Below, piece by piece: positions 50,233 to 60,258 of a stretch of 64,000 nucleotides of DNA. The DNA comes from JAVJSU01 sp040219275. Its GTDB lineage: Bacteria; Chloroflexota; Anaerolineae; Aggregatilineales; Phototrophicaceae. The stretch is from the NCBI GenBank assembly GCA_040219275.1, contig JAVJSU010000103.1, forward strand, positions 62,001-126,000. The letters run 5' to 3'. The position numbers and the translations under genes are program-made. Below the pieces are notes generated by a model. That model was given only the letters and a program-made list of their open reading frames with translations, had not been told where the DNA came from and searched no databases. How positions within the stretch are numbered: the stretch's first letter is position 1; every line of letters begins with the position of its first letter.

Positions 50233-52308
50233 ATGGGTAACGAATTGCATTCACTTTCCGACCTGTTTCAAAAACGGCTATTCAGGATACCGGATTATCA
50301 GCGAGGTTATGCTTGGAAACATGAACAACTTGCTGACTTCTGGGAAGATCTGTTGAATCTGCATGAGGATAGGTATCACTACACAGGTTTGCTCTCCCTG
50401 AAAGCAGTCAACCGCAATGACACTGTAACTTGGCAGGATGACAAATGGCTTGTTGATGAACGTGGTTTTAAGCCGTTCCACGTTGTGGACGGTCAGCAAC
50501 GTTTGACCACGTTCTCGATACTGATGTATGAAATTGTGGCGTTTGTCAAAGGACTACACGACAATCAGCATAAAACCGATGAGAATATCTTCCTCGGCTC
50601 TATGTCGCTTTCCCTAGAAGACATCAAGGATCAGTATATTTTGCTAAAACGTAAGCCAGAGAAAATTGTTACTACCTACCTTTTCGGCTATGAGACAGAT
50701 AATCCAAGTGCGGATTATTTGAAATACGAGATCTTCAATGAGCCGTTCGGCGGTACGGTATTTGAAACATACTACACGAAGAACCTCAAATACGCCAAGT
50801 TATTTTTTGCCGAGAACCTCGTGGCGATGTATGAAAGCAGTGGCATTGATGGCATAGAGCAACTTTATAAGAAAATGACGCTTAGGCTGATGTTCAACCT
50901 CCACGAAATCGAGGATGATTACGACGTATTCGTTGCCTTTGAAACGATGAACAATCGTGGGAAACGACTAACAAATTTGGAGCTACTGAAGAACCGTCTA
51001 ATTTACTTAACCACGCTTTTTGACGATGTCCAAATCGACAAAACCGATAAAGAGCAGCTCCGTAAGAACATCAATGATGCGTGGAAAGAGGTATATTATC
51101 AGCTTGGGCGCAACCAGAACGCGCCATTATCTGATGATGATTTCCTACGCGCCCACTGGATAACGTATTTTCGATATTCCCGCAAGGCTGGTGACGACTA
51201 TATCCGTTTCCTACTTGGCAAATTCTCAGCAAAGAATGTGTTTGAGAAACACACCATAACACAAGTTGCTGAGCAGTCAGAAATCGTTTCGGATTTTGAA
51301 CACGATGAGGACGAAAATGGGCCAGATGCTCAACCCGAAGTTGAGATGGTTCTCACAAGTAAACTTGCGCCGAAGGAAATCAGCGATTATGTAAACAGTT
51401 TAAAATCGCTTGCCAGATACTGGTATTACAGTTTTTTTCCTTACGATAGCGCGTTTGCAAACGATGAAAAGGTCTGGATTGACAAGCTGAATCGAATCGG
51501 CATTGGTTATTTCCGTCCATTGGTGGTCGCGGCATTAGCTACCGAAGAAACAACGACATCAGCCGAACGTGTGAACTTATTTAAAGCTATCGAGCGTTTT
51601 ATCTTCGTATTATTCCGGGTCGGCAGCTTTCAATCGAGTTACCAGAGTAGCGTGTATTATAACAAGTCGCGTGATGTATTAAGCGACAATGCCTCCCTTG
51701 TTTCAATAGCTAGTGACTTGGAGGCTACAGTTGACGACAATATGACAGGGGCAATCACGAATTTTATCGTCCGTACTAATAGACGTTTTGACTCTGGTGA
51801 AGGGTTTTACGGTTGGCGCGATTTGCGATACTTCCTCTACGAATATGAGTATGATCTAGCTGTAAAGTACAAACGTGAAAAGGTGGATCGTGATTCGTTT
51901 ACAAAGGTCGAAAAGGATAAGGTGACAATAGAGCATATTCTGCCGCAGACCCCAACAGAATACTGGCGTAACGTATTCATAGCGTTCGACGAGCACCAGG
52001 TTAAGCAGCTATCCGCCTCACTAGGGAATTTACTTTTATTGTTGAAGAGCGTTAATTCGTCGCTTCAAAACAATAGTTTTCCAGATAAAAAGACCCCTTC
52101 AGGCGAACGACCTGGATATGTAAACGGTTCGCATTCAGAGATTGAAGTCAGCAAAAATCAAGATTGGACGGTCCAAAACATTTTGAACCGAGGAATGCAT
52201 CTCCTTGCGTTTATGGAAACCCGTTGGAGACTTAAACTCACGGACGAGGAAAAATCGGCGTTACTTCATATCCCAATGGTAAACGATAGTCGAGATGTTC
52301 CGCAATAA
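50233..52308 (+). CDS. GmrSD-type DUF262/DUF1524 protein (type IV restriction-like)
   Basis: A 691-residue protein. The N-terminal DUF262 has FRIPDYQRGYAWKHEQ (about residues 16-31) and HVVDGQQRLTTFSILM (about 81-96); the C-terminal DUF1524 has VTIEHILPQTPTEYW (about 555), an HNH-like nuclease signature. This single-gene arrangement is known from GmrSD-like enzymes that cut modified DNA. BrxU and SspE share the fold. AGGAG six to nine bases before the ATG supports its start. It is flanked by imperfect direct repeats. A TGTGATAAAATTCT promoter-like word lies at 50053. Confidence 0.85.
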   Translation: MGNELHSLSDLFQKRLFRIPDYQRGYAWKHEQLADFWEDLLNLHEDRYHYTGLLSLKAVNRNDTVTWQDDKWLVDERGFKPFHVVDGQQRLTTFSILMYEIVAFVKGLHDNQHKTDENIFLGSMSLSLEDIKDQYILLKRKPEKIVTTYLFGYETDNPSADYLKYEIFNEPFGGTVFETYYTKNLKYAKLFFAENLVAMYESSGIDGIEQLYKKMTLRLMFNLHEIEDDYDVFVAFETMNNRGKRLTNLELLKNRLIYLTTLFDDVQIDKTDKEQLRKNINDAWKEVYYQLGRNQNAPLSDDDFLRAHWITYFRYSRKAGDDYIRFLLGKFSAKNVFEKHTITQVAEQSEIVSDFEHDEDENGPDAQPEVEMVLTSKLAPKEISDYVNSLKSLARYWYYSFFPYDSAFANDEKVWIDKLNRIGIGYFRPLVVAALATEETTTSAERVNLFKAIERFIFVLFRVGSFQSSYQSSVYYNKSRDVLSDNASLVSIASDLEATVDDNMTGAITNFIVRTNRRFDSGEGFYGWRDLRYFLYEYEYDLAVKYKREKVDRDSFTKVEKDKVTIEHILPQTPTEYWRNVFIAFDEHQVKQLSASLGNLLLLLKSVNSSLQNNSFPDKKTPSGERPGYVNGSHSEIEVSKNQDWTVQNILNRGMHLLAFMETRWRLKLTDEEKSALLHIPMVNDSRDVPQ

Positions 52309-52393
52309 TTTTAATAAAGAGAAACGGATTGTCGCTTCTGCGGCGAAACGCCCACAAGTACCTGAACAAGGTGCACGCCTGTATCGCTTGAGT

Positions 52394-52451
52394 TCAGCCG
52401 TTTTTGTTTCTGTAGCTGGTGAACTTTCATCAACCATATATTTTTTTGCGA
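52394..52451. repeat. Direct repeat copy 2
   Basis: About 58 bases matching copy 1 (49968-50024) at roughly 80% identity with one gap. Its stem differs from copy 1 (TGGTGA...TCATCAACCA) yet still pairs partly, so the fold may be maintained. It lies between the ends of the DUF262 gene and the UvrD-like gene, which converge. Confidence 0.7.
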
Positions 52452-54557
52452 CTAATCTTTGAGCAATAGCTTTGTAATGGTATCATCTGCTATATCTCGA
52501 ACGAAGCGACAACGGTTACGTTTTGGATGAAGTAGATACAGACGCTCAGAAGCCCGAGTCATACTTACATAAAATAACTTACGCTCTTGGGCAAGATCCG
52601 CTTCTTCAGTTTCAGACGATGTAATAAATGGTATAGCACCCTCGCGCAAATCAATCATAAAAACAATCGGAAATTCTAAGCCTTTGGCTGAGTGCATCGT
52701 GACGAGTTTAACTTGATTTTCAAGGATCTCAAACTTGGAATCTCGAAAATGTGACCAAGGTATATCTTCCTTTGATAGAAGTTTTCGTAAAGCTGCAAAT
52801 GGTAGATTATCATTACGAGACAATATAGCAATATCACCAGGACGATATTTGCCACTCTGACATAACTTCACAATATTCTCAACTACGAATTGCATAGCGT
52901 CTGAAGGTTCTTCATATTGCGCTAGAATAGGCTTTGGTCCTAATCGGTGTGTACTGCTTGGAGGAATGAATTCATCCTCTAACTTTAGATCGTCACACCC
53001 ATCGAGAATATAACGTGCAGCTTCTAAAATTTGCTGAGTATTGCGGAAATTCTTTGCAAGTGTGCGTGTTCGATTACCTCGAACGTTTATGCCACCCTCT
53101 TTCCAAGATATACCCCTGTAGTAAATGCTTTGAGCCGGATCAGCTAGTAATGTCAGACTACGGGATTCTTCAAAATCAGAAATCAACTTAGATGCAAGCT
53201 GTAGATAAATAGGTGGCAGGTCTTGAGCTTCATCGATAATCACCACGTCGTACTTCTGCAGAGAATTATGCTGTTTAAGAACAAGTCGTGGTAAGTCAGA
53301 AAAATCAACCAACTTATTTTCATCAAGCAGTTGTTGATACCTCTCGTAAATCTGCCAGACTATAGGGCGATGTCGTTCTCGATCTAAGCCAACACCACGA
53401 CCAACACGATTCACCAACTGATATTCTTGAAGGTTTTGTAACCCTCTAGCACGTATCACATCACTGATTTCATCGAGGAAAAAATTTGGCGGACGTACAC
53501 GCACAACATTATCATCTGGATGTTGGAGACTAATTTCCTGCTGTGCTTGTTGAATAAAGGCGTATCGGTGATTCTTTGAAGCAATTGGATACTTCCCATC
53601 GCTCAATATAGACCGATCAGGATACAATTGCCTCAGCATCCAACTACTATATGTATCGATTACGATATTGCTTTGCAGTTCACCGTAGAGTTCCTTATAA
53701 AGTTGACGTAGTACGTTCGCAAGTGTCCGCGAATATGTCAATAGCAATATCGAGGAACTTTCTCCAAACATTTGCCGTTTTTGTGCAATCGTTTGGGCTA
53801 GGTAATGAGCACGATATAATCCAATCGTAGTTTTTCCAGAACCTGCCACCCCCTTAATCAGAATTGGTCCTGTTGCACTCACACGCACAAGTGCAATCTG
53901 ATCATCAGTCAGGTTAAGCAAGAGTCGTTTGATTTTACCTTCACAGTAACCTTCAAGCTGATCGACATTGGTGCGATAGAGGAGTTGCTTTGTATCTAAG
54001 AATGTCTCGGCTGTCCAGCTTTCTCCTTTTAACAAAATATCGTAAAGGGTGTACTGGACGTTCTCCGGAATTATCAAATCCCATATAGCTTCTGGATCAG
54101 CAATCTTTTGAACAGAGTCCAAATATTCGTCGGGAACGCCAAACAAACGAAGATGATTGGTAGGGAAATTCCTGAATGGTTGAAATTTTTGGAGATCATC
54201 TCGCCAGTCATATTCTTCTGTTGATGTGTCAGAGGATTCGCTGTCTAGCATGATATTCCATTCAGCTACCTCAGCACCGGGCAGGCTACTGAATGCATCA
54301 ACAAAATCGTGCTTTCCAACACGCCATAGACCTATGCTGCCGTCTTGAAGCCATTCCCACAGTATTCTATATCCTTCGTTGACACGCGAACGAAAAATTG
54401 AGCGGTTGGTAACTGTAATATGTTTATGTGTGTGCAATCCCGGATGGTGTGGATTCTCTTCAATTAATCGTATTGTTTTCGGGACTCTTTCGCGGATTGC
54501 TTTATCTAAAACATCCAAGTCACCACGAAATTGCTCAGTAACAAATACTGTATACAT
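52452..54557 (-). CDS. UvrD-like helicase with RelE-like N-terminal domain
   Basis: A 701-residue protein. Residues 1-88 resemble a RelE/ParE toxin fold (SRVNEGYRILWEW, GLWRVGKHDFVDAF). An SF1 helicase follows: Walker A IKGVAGSGKTTIGLY (236-249), Walker B YDVVIIDEAQDLPPIY, motif with TLAKNFRNTQQIL, VKLVTMHSAKGLEFPIVFM, and the final LFYVSMTRASERLYLL. Its role could be DNA unwinding or NTP-driven translocation in a defence complex. The start is 17 bases after the large helicase gene's stop. The RelE-like part is an unusual fusion. Confidence 0.85.
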   Translation of the reverse strand: MYTVFVTEQFRGDLDVLDKAIRERVPKTIRLIEENPHHPGLHTHKHITVTNRSIFRSRVNEGYRILWEWLQDGSIGLWRVGKHDFVDAFSSLPGAEVAEWNIMLDSESSDTSTEEYDWRDDLQKFQPFRNFPTNHLRLFGVPDEYLDSVQKIADPEAIWDLIIPENVQYTLYDILLKGESWTAETFLDTKQLLYRTNVDQLEGYCEGKIKRLLLNLTDDQIALVRVSATGPILIKGVAGSGKTTIGLYRAHYLAQTIAQKRQMFGESSSILLLTYSRTLANVLRQLYKELYGELQSNIVIDTYSSWMLRQLYPDRSILSDGKYPIASKNHRYAFIQQAQQEISLQHPDDNVVRVRPPNFFLDEISDVIRARGLQNLQEYQLVNRVGRGVGLDRERHRPIVWQIYERYQQLLDENKLVDFSDLPRLVLKQHNSLQKYDVVIIDEAQDLPPIYLQLASKLISDFEESRSLTLLADPAQSIYYRGISWKEGGINVRGNRTRTLAKNFRNTQQILEAARYILDGCDDLKLEDEFIPPSSTHRLGPKPILAQYEEPSDAMQFVVENIVKLCQSGKYRPGDIAILSRNDNLPFAALRKLLSKEDIPWSHFRDSKFEILENQVKLVTMHSAKGLEFPIVFMIDLREGAIPFITSSETEEADLAQERKLFYVSMTRASERLYLLHPKRNRCRFVRDIADDTITKLLLKD

Positions 54558-54574
54558 GTACTGTTTCCCACTCG

Positions 54575-57500
54575 TTAGACATAATCTGACGGACGGCGAA
54601 TAGTTCTAAATGGATTCATAAGTGTGATTTCGTAGCCTCCATACTTCGACTGCACTTGGTTCCACGTTTGCCTCAAAATTGGATGCTCAGTAGTCCATAG
54701 TGGATGAGTCTCAATTAGTACTTTAAGACGGTTCTTTTGGTGTCGTACAAATAAGCGCAACCCGTTCATCTCTTCAATTGAGGTGAAATGAAGTTTACGC
54801 ATAGTTTCAGGTATTCCTTTGAGCGTGACGGATTTCCAGTAATTCTCGCCACCTTGCCAATTAGACGTGAGGTCAATGTTAGTTTCACCTGATGCAATCC
54901 GCGCCATATCGAGTGCTAGACGCCAATCCAGCAATCCATGATAAGGCATGTTGCTATAGTCACGCAGGCACTTATTGCAAGATGTATCACAGTCGAGATG
55001 TTCTTGATGTATCCATTTCGCGGCGATGCTTTCCTGCCCATTTGGTTGACTGTTAGGATTACTATGTTCAAGCAAAGTGCTGAAAACCTCCGGTTGTCCC
55101 AACAAGTTACAATACCCAGCTCCGTTTTCGAGTTTGTCGCACAGAAATGCCTCTGCAAATGGTATACCGTCGCCACCATAGGTACGTGTTCCAGACTGTA
55201 ATTCATCAGGATGCACATCAAGATAGGCGCTAGCTATTGTACGTAGCCAAAATGCCAATGAATACCAAGCAGCACGACCTTCCACAACTGTTGGGTCGGC
55301 AAAAATGCCTCCTGACCAGTTATTGATCCCAGCAAGTAGGACATCTGTCTTGCGACGTGCCATTAGAGCGATACGGTATGAGTCTTCTGACTTGGTAATC
55401 GTGATACCCTTGCCGTTTGATTCCTCTACTGTGTAAGCTCCATCTTCAAAACCAGCTAGTTCGCTTTTTCTCGTGGTTACACCTGCTTTATGGAAAATAA
55501 AGCCACTTTCCCCCCCACGATCATTTATAGAAATCACATGGTCAGAGATACGTGTTACTCTTGAATTCTGGACAATGCTCGGTTGTCCTCTATGTTTGAA
55601 TGCAAGGGATGGATGCGTGGCTCGTGGTTGCCATTCAAATTGCCCTTCATAGTCTTGAGGATTCTGATCAGTAAAGAAATCTCGTGGTTCGCGTACATCA
55701 ATAATTCGGAGTGCTTCTGACGTTTGACAGACAGGACAGATGACTTTTTGAATGGGATCAGCCTCTGATACGGTAGCTGTGCGCTCAGTTTGAGGCACGA
55801 CAGCCCGGCAATTGGAGCAAATACCAATTTTATAACTCGAATTTCGTAGAGGAGGGTAGAAACCGGAATTCACTTGCACCTTGTTTCCCCCACTCGGAGC
55901 AAGGTCAACAACTCCGATTGCAGTATGGACAGCTTTATCTTTGACAGTTTGCGAACCTGGTGCAAATTGACTAATCGCAATGTCAAGTTCTCGGTCAACA
56001 CTGCTACCCGTGAACATTCGATGTGCGGTAAATGGCCACTCTGTGTACATTGTGCGAACCCGAGTTGGGAAGCCAAACATTGGCAACAGACCTGCATTGG
56101 CGAGACGTTCACCTAAAGCATTTTGAGTGTAGCTATCATCGTCAACTATAGCATCAATTTCGTCTAAAAATTTCTGGCACAAGTAATTGAGGTGGTCATT
56201 TTCTATATTCTTATTGTTCTCCCATTGAGTTTGTATAGCTAAGGCTTGAATGATAGAACGGATTCGTACTTCGTTTTGCTTTGCGGAAAGCCAATCTTTG
56301 ACTTCAGATCTGTAACTTGAATGCCACTCTAAGATATTACCAAACTCACCATGAACGTTATCAGAACCTCCACCTTCAAAACGAATGTCGGCAAATGCGG
56401 AACGCAAGACTTCTTTATGTAAGACACGCAAGAAAATTTCCTTACTACGCATATCGACATAAGGTGCAGGCGGTGCATCACCCGTCATGCTTTCTGGGCG
56501 ATAATAATAGTAATCATCGTGGCTACGTCCACGACAGAACGTTACAGCCAAAGAGACGCCAGCATTACGTCGTCCAGCGCGTCCGACTCTCTGTTGGTAG
56601 TTGAATCGACGTGGTGGCATGTTTGCCATTTGAACTGCAAGCAAACTACCGATATCGACACCTGCTTCCATAGTTGTTGTTACACTTAGTAAATCAATTC
56701 CCTCGACAAGAGGAATTTCATCATCAATGAATATTTCTTGGAAATGACGCTGACGGATGGGGCGCAAATCGCTATCTGTTTGTCCGGTCAATTCTTCGGC
56801 ATTCATGCGAAAGGGTTCACCTGACTCACTCGACAAGTAAGTGTAATAGTCAAAATCCGGTCGAGTTTCATCATGGATGAGTGTTGATAAACATTCGGGA
56901 CAAATACCTAAATTATCTTGTAGATAAAAGGCGTTACATCCTGTACATCGGTGACCGTCACGTTGACCATTTTGATTCAGTTCAGATGGTGGCACGATCA
57001 TTAGCCTATCGGGATCAATTGCGGCATTACTGAATCCACCTACCAAAACGCCATTTTTCTTGAGTTCTGCTATCACATCAATCTGGTCAATACCAACGCT
57101 TTCGAGAAATTTTCTGGAAGGAGTAGGCAAATTATCTTTTTCGCCCGGTATAAAATAATCTGAATACTTGTGACGACGGCGTGAACCGAGTTGTCTTATC
57201 ACTAGATTAGAAGCAATATGGATTCGATCGTTTGATTGTCGTAGACTTTGATAAGTTACCCAACCCTGACCAAGACCCTCTAGAGAACGAGCCATGTGAG
57301 GAAAAATCGCATACATAACTTCACTTATAAGTGATAGTTTAATCTTTTCCAATTGACGCTCTTGCTTTTGGGTGAGTTGGATTTTGTTCGTGATAGGTTT
57401 ATAGTCCCATGCAAAGCACTCATACCATGGATGCCATCCCTCGTCATAATAGCGAATGACATCATGGGGTGTGCCTCCTGGGTTGATGCCTAAACCGAGT

Positions 57501-60256
57501 AACTGTTGTGCGATAATATTCACCAACTTCGGCAAGGATACTGCACCGCCATAATGACTTATCATGAACATCCATTGGTCGTATGCTTCACGATTTACAG
57601 GCGGTCGCTCATTCATCCATCGTGTTGCTTCTGCGTCAAGTTCTTCATGTGTTGTAGAAAAATAATGCATTCGCGCATTATCATCGGCTTCAATAGGTTT
57701 GCTGACAGCTTCATACAGTTCGGCATTGATACTTTCAAGCATACGGAGGATAGATGTCTTAGGTTCAGAAAATCGGATATAACATGCAAGGTTGTCCCAG
57801 TATTGTTCTAATGCTTGAATGAGTGCCATTCTCAGGACGTCGCGGTAGTGGTCACGCTCCATACCTGCCGCAAGTTTAGCGGCATCTTGGCGACTATCCG
57901 AGAAAATAACCAGTTTGCGAGTCGCAACGTTTTCTGTTGGTGTTGGCATTTCACGTAGTAGTCCACCAGCAAGGACTTGTGATGCTTTTTGAAAACCCGT
58001 TCTATGATTACGTAGTGGTGATTTATTATTTTCTTTGCGACCGTAGTCTGCATCACAGCAAGCACATTTTGTTGGGAGTTCGGGTTCTAGCTCACCTTCA
58101 ACAATGGTGTAAACATAGCACGCTATTTCATTGTCTTTTACATCTCGAGGGGATACACGGAGAGAACCTGTCACAGTATCGAGCGCCGCCTTTGTCCATC
58201 GCCTACTTTTTCCATCGACTGTCCAATTATCCGTTTCAGGTTTTGTGGTTCGCCAATCAACAGGCCAGACTAAGGCATACTGTCCATGATTACGATTTGT
58301 CACCGAACGATCAGGCATTCCTTCGAGATCTGGTTCATCAGCTGTCAGCACCATCGCACCTGAAATGCGCTTACCACTCGAATCGCTTGGAAAATGCTTG
58401 TATCCACCTAAATAAACATCGCCACAAACTTCACAAACAATGAGGTCAAGCACTCGCGAACCACATGAACAAGTTAAACGGTGGTTTGCATACACAGCAC
58501 CAATGTTTGGCTGATGCTCTGTACGGAAGGCATAGTCACAACTGATATCGGTGCAATCAGCATTACTACAAGCCCACAGATTCATTAAGTTGTGGAAAAA
58601 GAAATGTCCGCGTACAGGTTGGGATGAACGTTGACTTTTTTCCTGTTTGGATAAGCCTAGTGCAAGTAGGAGTCCGCGCATTGCATCTGATATTTCTTCG
58701 CCAGAACCACCAAATATGATCTGGTCTAAATGGGGAATTTGTGTAGCACGAACACTACCATGCTTTGATAATGCGGCATCACGAATGGCATCAGCTACAT
58801 TTAATTCAGCTAGTGCTTCGCCGAGCCGCACATGCGGTAGAAGATTCTCACGGGTTTTTTGTTCAATCTTTTGCGCTAAGGCTCTCATGGCATCAGTTGC
58901 TCTATCAGCAACAATTGGATTCATTGGGTTCGTTGGGTCAGGTTGTACTTCCCGAACGAAAGTTTCAAAGTGTGTGGAATATGGACTTAGGCTAAAACGC
59001 GCATTCTTTTGAGGTGATAATTCTGTTCCTGTAATGAAACTAAACTTTGCTTGGTCTTCAAAACTACGTCCGAAGAATTCACGAAGGAACTTGCGACCTT
59101 CTTCTGTATCTTCAAGACTTGCCGTTGTGGTTAAAATTCTAAGTTGTGGTGAATCGGGGGTTAAGCCAAGCCTCTCAAGTACCAAGCGAATAACATATGC
59201 CACCTCTGTTCCCGGTGTGCCGCGATAGGCATGTAATTCATCAATAATTAGATGAAAGATATGCAACGGCTGGTCTGTATCCTTTTTAGGATCGGATTCT
59301 AACCAACGCCTCGTATCATCAAAAATAGACGACTCAATTGAGCGCATCAGCATAATATTAAGCATCGAATAGTTGGTGATGAGAATATCTGGTGGTGTAT
59401 CCTGCATATCCCACCGAGACCACATCTCCGCACCATCTGGATTTGCGAAGTACCATTTGGCATCGTCGCTAGCACTATTGCCTTGCAGAATCTCTCGATA
59501 TGCGGTCTCCATATCTCGGAGTTCTGATCTCAATCGTTCGATACTGTGCTCGTTTTCATTGCCTGATATAGGTGTTAAGCCTGTATAGCGACCAAACGTA
59601 ATACGATTACCATCTCGGTTTCTATCTAACCATGCACGAATCTGGTCATTATCTAAGGTTTGACGTAAGCGACGCAATTGGTCTTCTACTAAGGCATTGA
59701 GTGGATAAAGGATCAATGCCCTAACAGCAGCGGGCCGTTCAAAATGTTCCCATTGAGATCTGCGATCTCCGTTCCCATTCCACCATTTTCGATTCTTACT
59801 TGGCTTTCTGGCAGCTTGCCATGTTGCAGATTCACGTGCGAGCTGAGCCAGAAGAGGTGATAGAAACGATTCTGTTTTACCTGAGCCAGTTCCAGTAGTA
59901 ACAATGATGTCCTTCTGTTGCACAATAGCATCGTGTAGAGATTGCCATTGATGTTGATATAAATTGAAATCTCTAGTCCCATCACTAAACAGCATTTTCG
60001 CTAACTCTTGCAAACCTAGATAGGTGTCATCTCCCGTCAGGTCAACAAGCTTCTGTGCAGCTTCTGCTATCTTGTAATCTGATGGTGGATACACAGGGAT
60101 CGTTTCAAGTAACGGAAACTGGCTTAGAATTTCTGGTTGCTGTAGTAGTTGACGTCTTTCTTGAGACAGTGCTTGGTTTCTGAGTGGGAATGCACTTTCG
60201 ATGTACATCCGATAAATACGTTCAAGGCGTCGATAAGAGCCAACTACATCATACAT
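54575..60256 (-). CDS. Giant DEAD/DEAH helicase with DUF1998 (DruE/COG1205-like)
   Basis: A 1893-residue SF2 helicase. Walker A is IIVTTGTGSGKTESFLS (residues 117-133), the DExH box is IIDELHAYRG (about 350), and the second RecA domain carries VTTTMEAGVDIGSL and YQQRVGRAGRRNAGVS. Several CxxC zinc pairs occur (CSCGSR, CEVCGD, CTGCNAF, CPECL, CPVCQ). The C-terminus has the DUF1998/MZB signature DTSCNKCLRDYSNMPYHGLLDWR. This architecture and length fit DruE of Druantia and the DrmA/DrmB helicase pair of DISARM. Overlap or tight spacing with both flanking genes indicates a single operon. It probably translocates on nucleic acid in antiphage defence. Confidence 0.85.
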   Translation of the reverse strand: MYDVVGSYRRLERIYRMYIESAFPLRNQALSQERRQLLQQPEILSQFPLLETIPVYPPSDYKIAEAAQKLVDLTGDDTYLGLQELAKMLFSDGTRDFNLYQHQWQSLHDAIVQQKDIIVTTGTGSGKTESFLSPLLAQLARESATWQAARKPSKNRKWWNGNGDRRSQWEHFERPAAVRALILYPLNALVEDQLRRLRQTLDNDQIRAWLDRNRDGNRITFGRYTGLTPISGNENEHSIERLRSELRDMETAYREILQGNSASDDAKWYFANPDGAEMWSRWDMQDTPPDILITNYSMLNIMLMRSIESSIFDDTRRWLESDPKKDTDQPLHIFHLIIDELHAYRGTPGTEVAYVIRLVLERLGLTPDSPQLRILTTTASLEDTEEGRKFLREFFGRSFEDQAKFSFITGTELSPQKNARFSLSPYSTHFETFVREVQPDPTNPMNPIVADRATDAMRALAQKIEQKTRENLLPHVRLGEALAELNVADAIRDAALSKHGSVRATQIPHLDQIIFGGSGEEISDAMRGLLLALGLSKQEKSQRSSQPVRGHFFFHNLMNLWACSNADCTDISCDYAFRTEHQPNIGAVYANHRLTCSCGSRVLDLIVCEVCGDVYLGGYKHFPSDSSGKRISGAMVLTADEPDLEGMPDRSVTNRNHGQYALVWPVDWRTTKPETDNWTVDGKSRRWTKAALDTVTGSLRVSPRDVKDNEIACYVYTIVEGELEPELPTKCACCDADYGRKENNKSPLRNHRTGFQKASQVLAGGLLREMPTPTENVATRKLVIFSDSRQDAAKLAAGMERDHYRDVLRMALIQALEQYWDNLACYIRFSEPKTSILRMLESINAELYEAVSKPIEADDNARMHYFSTTHEELDAEATRWMNERPPVNREAYDQWMFMISHYGGAVSLPKLVNIIAQQLLGLGINPGGTPHDVIRYYDEGWHPWYECFAWDYKPITNKIQLTQKQERQLEKIKLSLISEVMYAIFPHMARSLEGLGQGWVTYQSLRQSNDRIHIASNLVIRQLGSRRRHKYSDYFIPGEKDNLPTPSRKFLESVGIDQIDVIAELKKNGVLVGGFSNAAIDPDRLMIVPPSELNQNGQRDGHRCTGCNAFYLQDNLGICPECLSTLIHDETRPDFDYYTYLSSESGEPFRMNAEELTGQTDSDLRPIRQRHFQEIFIDDEIPLVEGIDLLSVTTTMEAGVDIGSLLAVQMANMPPRRFNYQQRVGRAGRRNAGVSLAVTFCRGRSHDDYYYYRPESMTGDAPPAPYVDMRSKEIFLRVLHKEVLRSAFADIRFEGGGSDNVHGEFGNILEWHSSYRSEVKDWLSAKQNEVRIRSIIQALAIQTQWENNKNIENDHLNYLCQKFLDEIDAIVDDDSYTQNALGERLANAGLLPMFGFPTRVRTMYTEWPFTAHRMFTGSSVDRELDIAISQFAPGSQTVKDKAVHTAIGVVDLAPSGGNKVQVNSGFYPPLRNSSYKIGICSNCRAVVPQTERTATVSEADPIQKVICPVCQTSEALRIIDVREPRDFFTDQNPQDYEGQFEWQPRATHPSLAFKHRGQPSIVQNSRVTRISDHVISINDRGGESGFIFHKAGVTTRKSELAGFEDGAYTVEESNGKGITITKSEDSYRIALMARRKTDVLLAGINNWSGGIFADPTVVEGRAAWYSLAFWLRTIASAYLDVHPDELQSGTRTYGGDGIPFAEAFLCDKLENGAGYCNLLGQPEVFSTLLEHSNPNSQPNGQESIAAKWIHQEHLDCDTSCNKCLRDYSNMPYHGLLDWRLALDMARIASGETNIDLTSNWQGGENYWKSVTLKGIPETMRKLHFTSIEEMNGLRLFVRHQKNRLKVLIETHPLWTTEHPILRQTWNQVQSKYGGYEITLMNPFRTIRRPSDYV

Positions 60257-60258
60257 AA

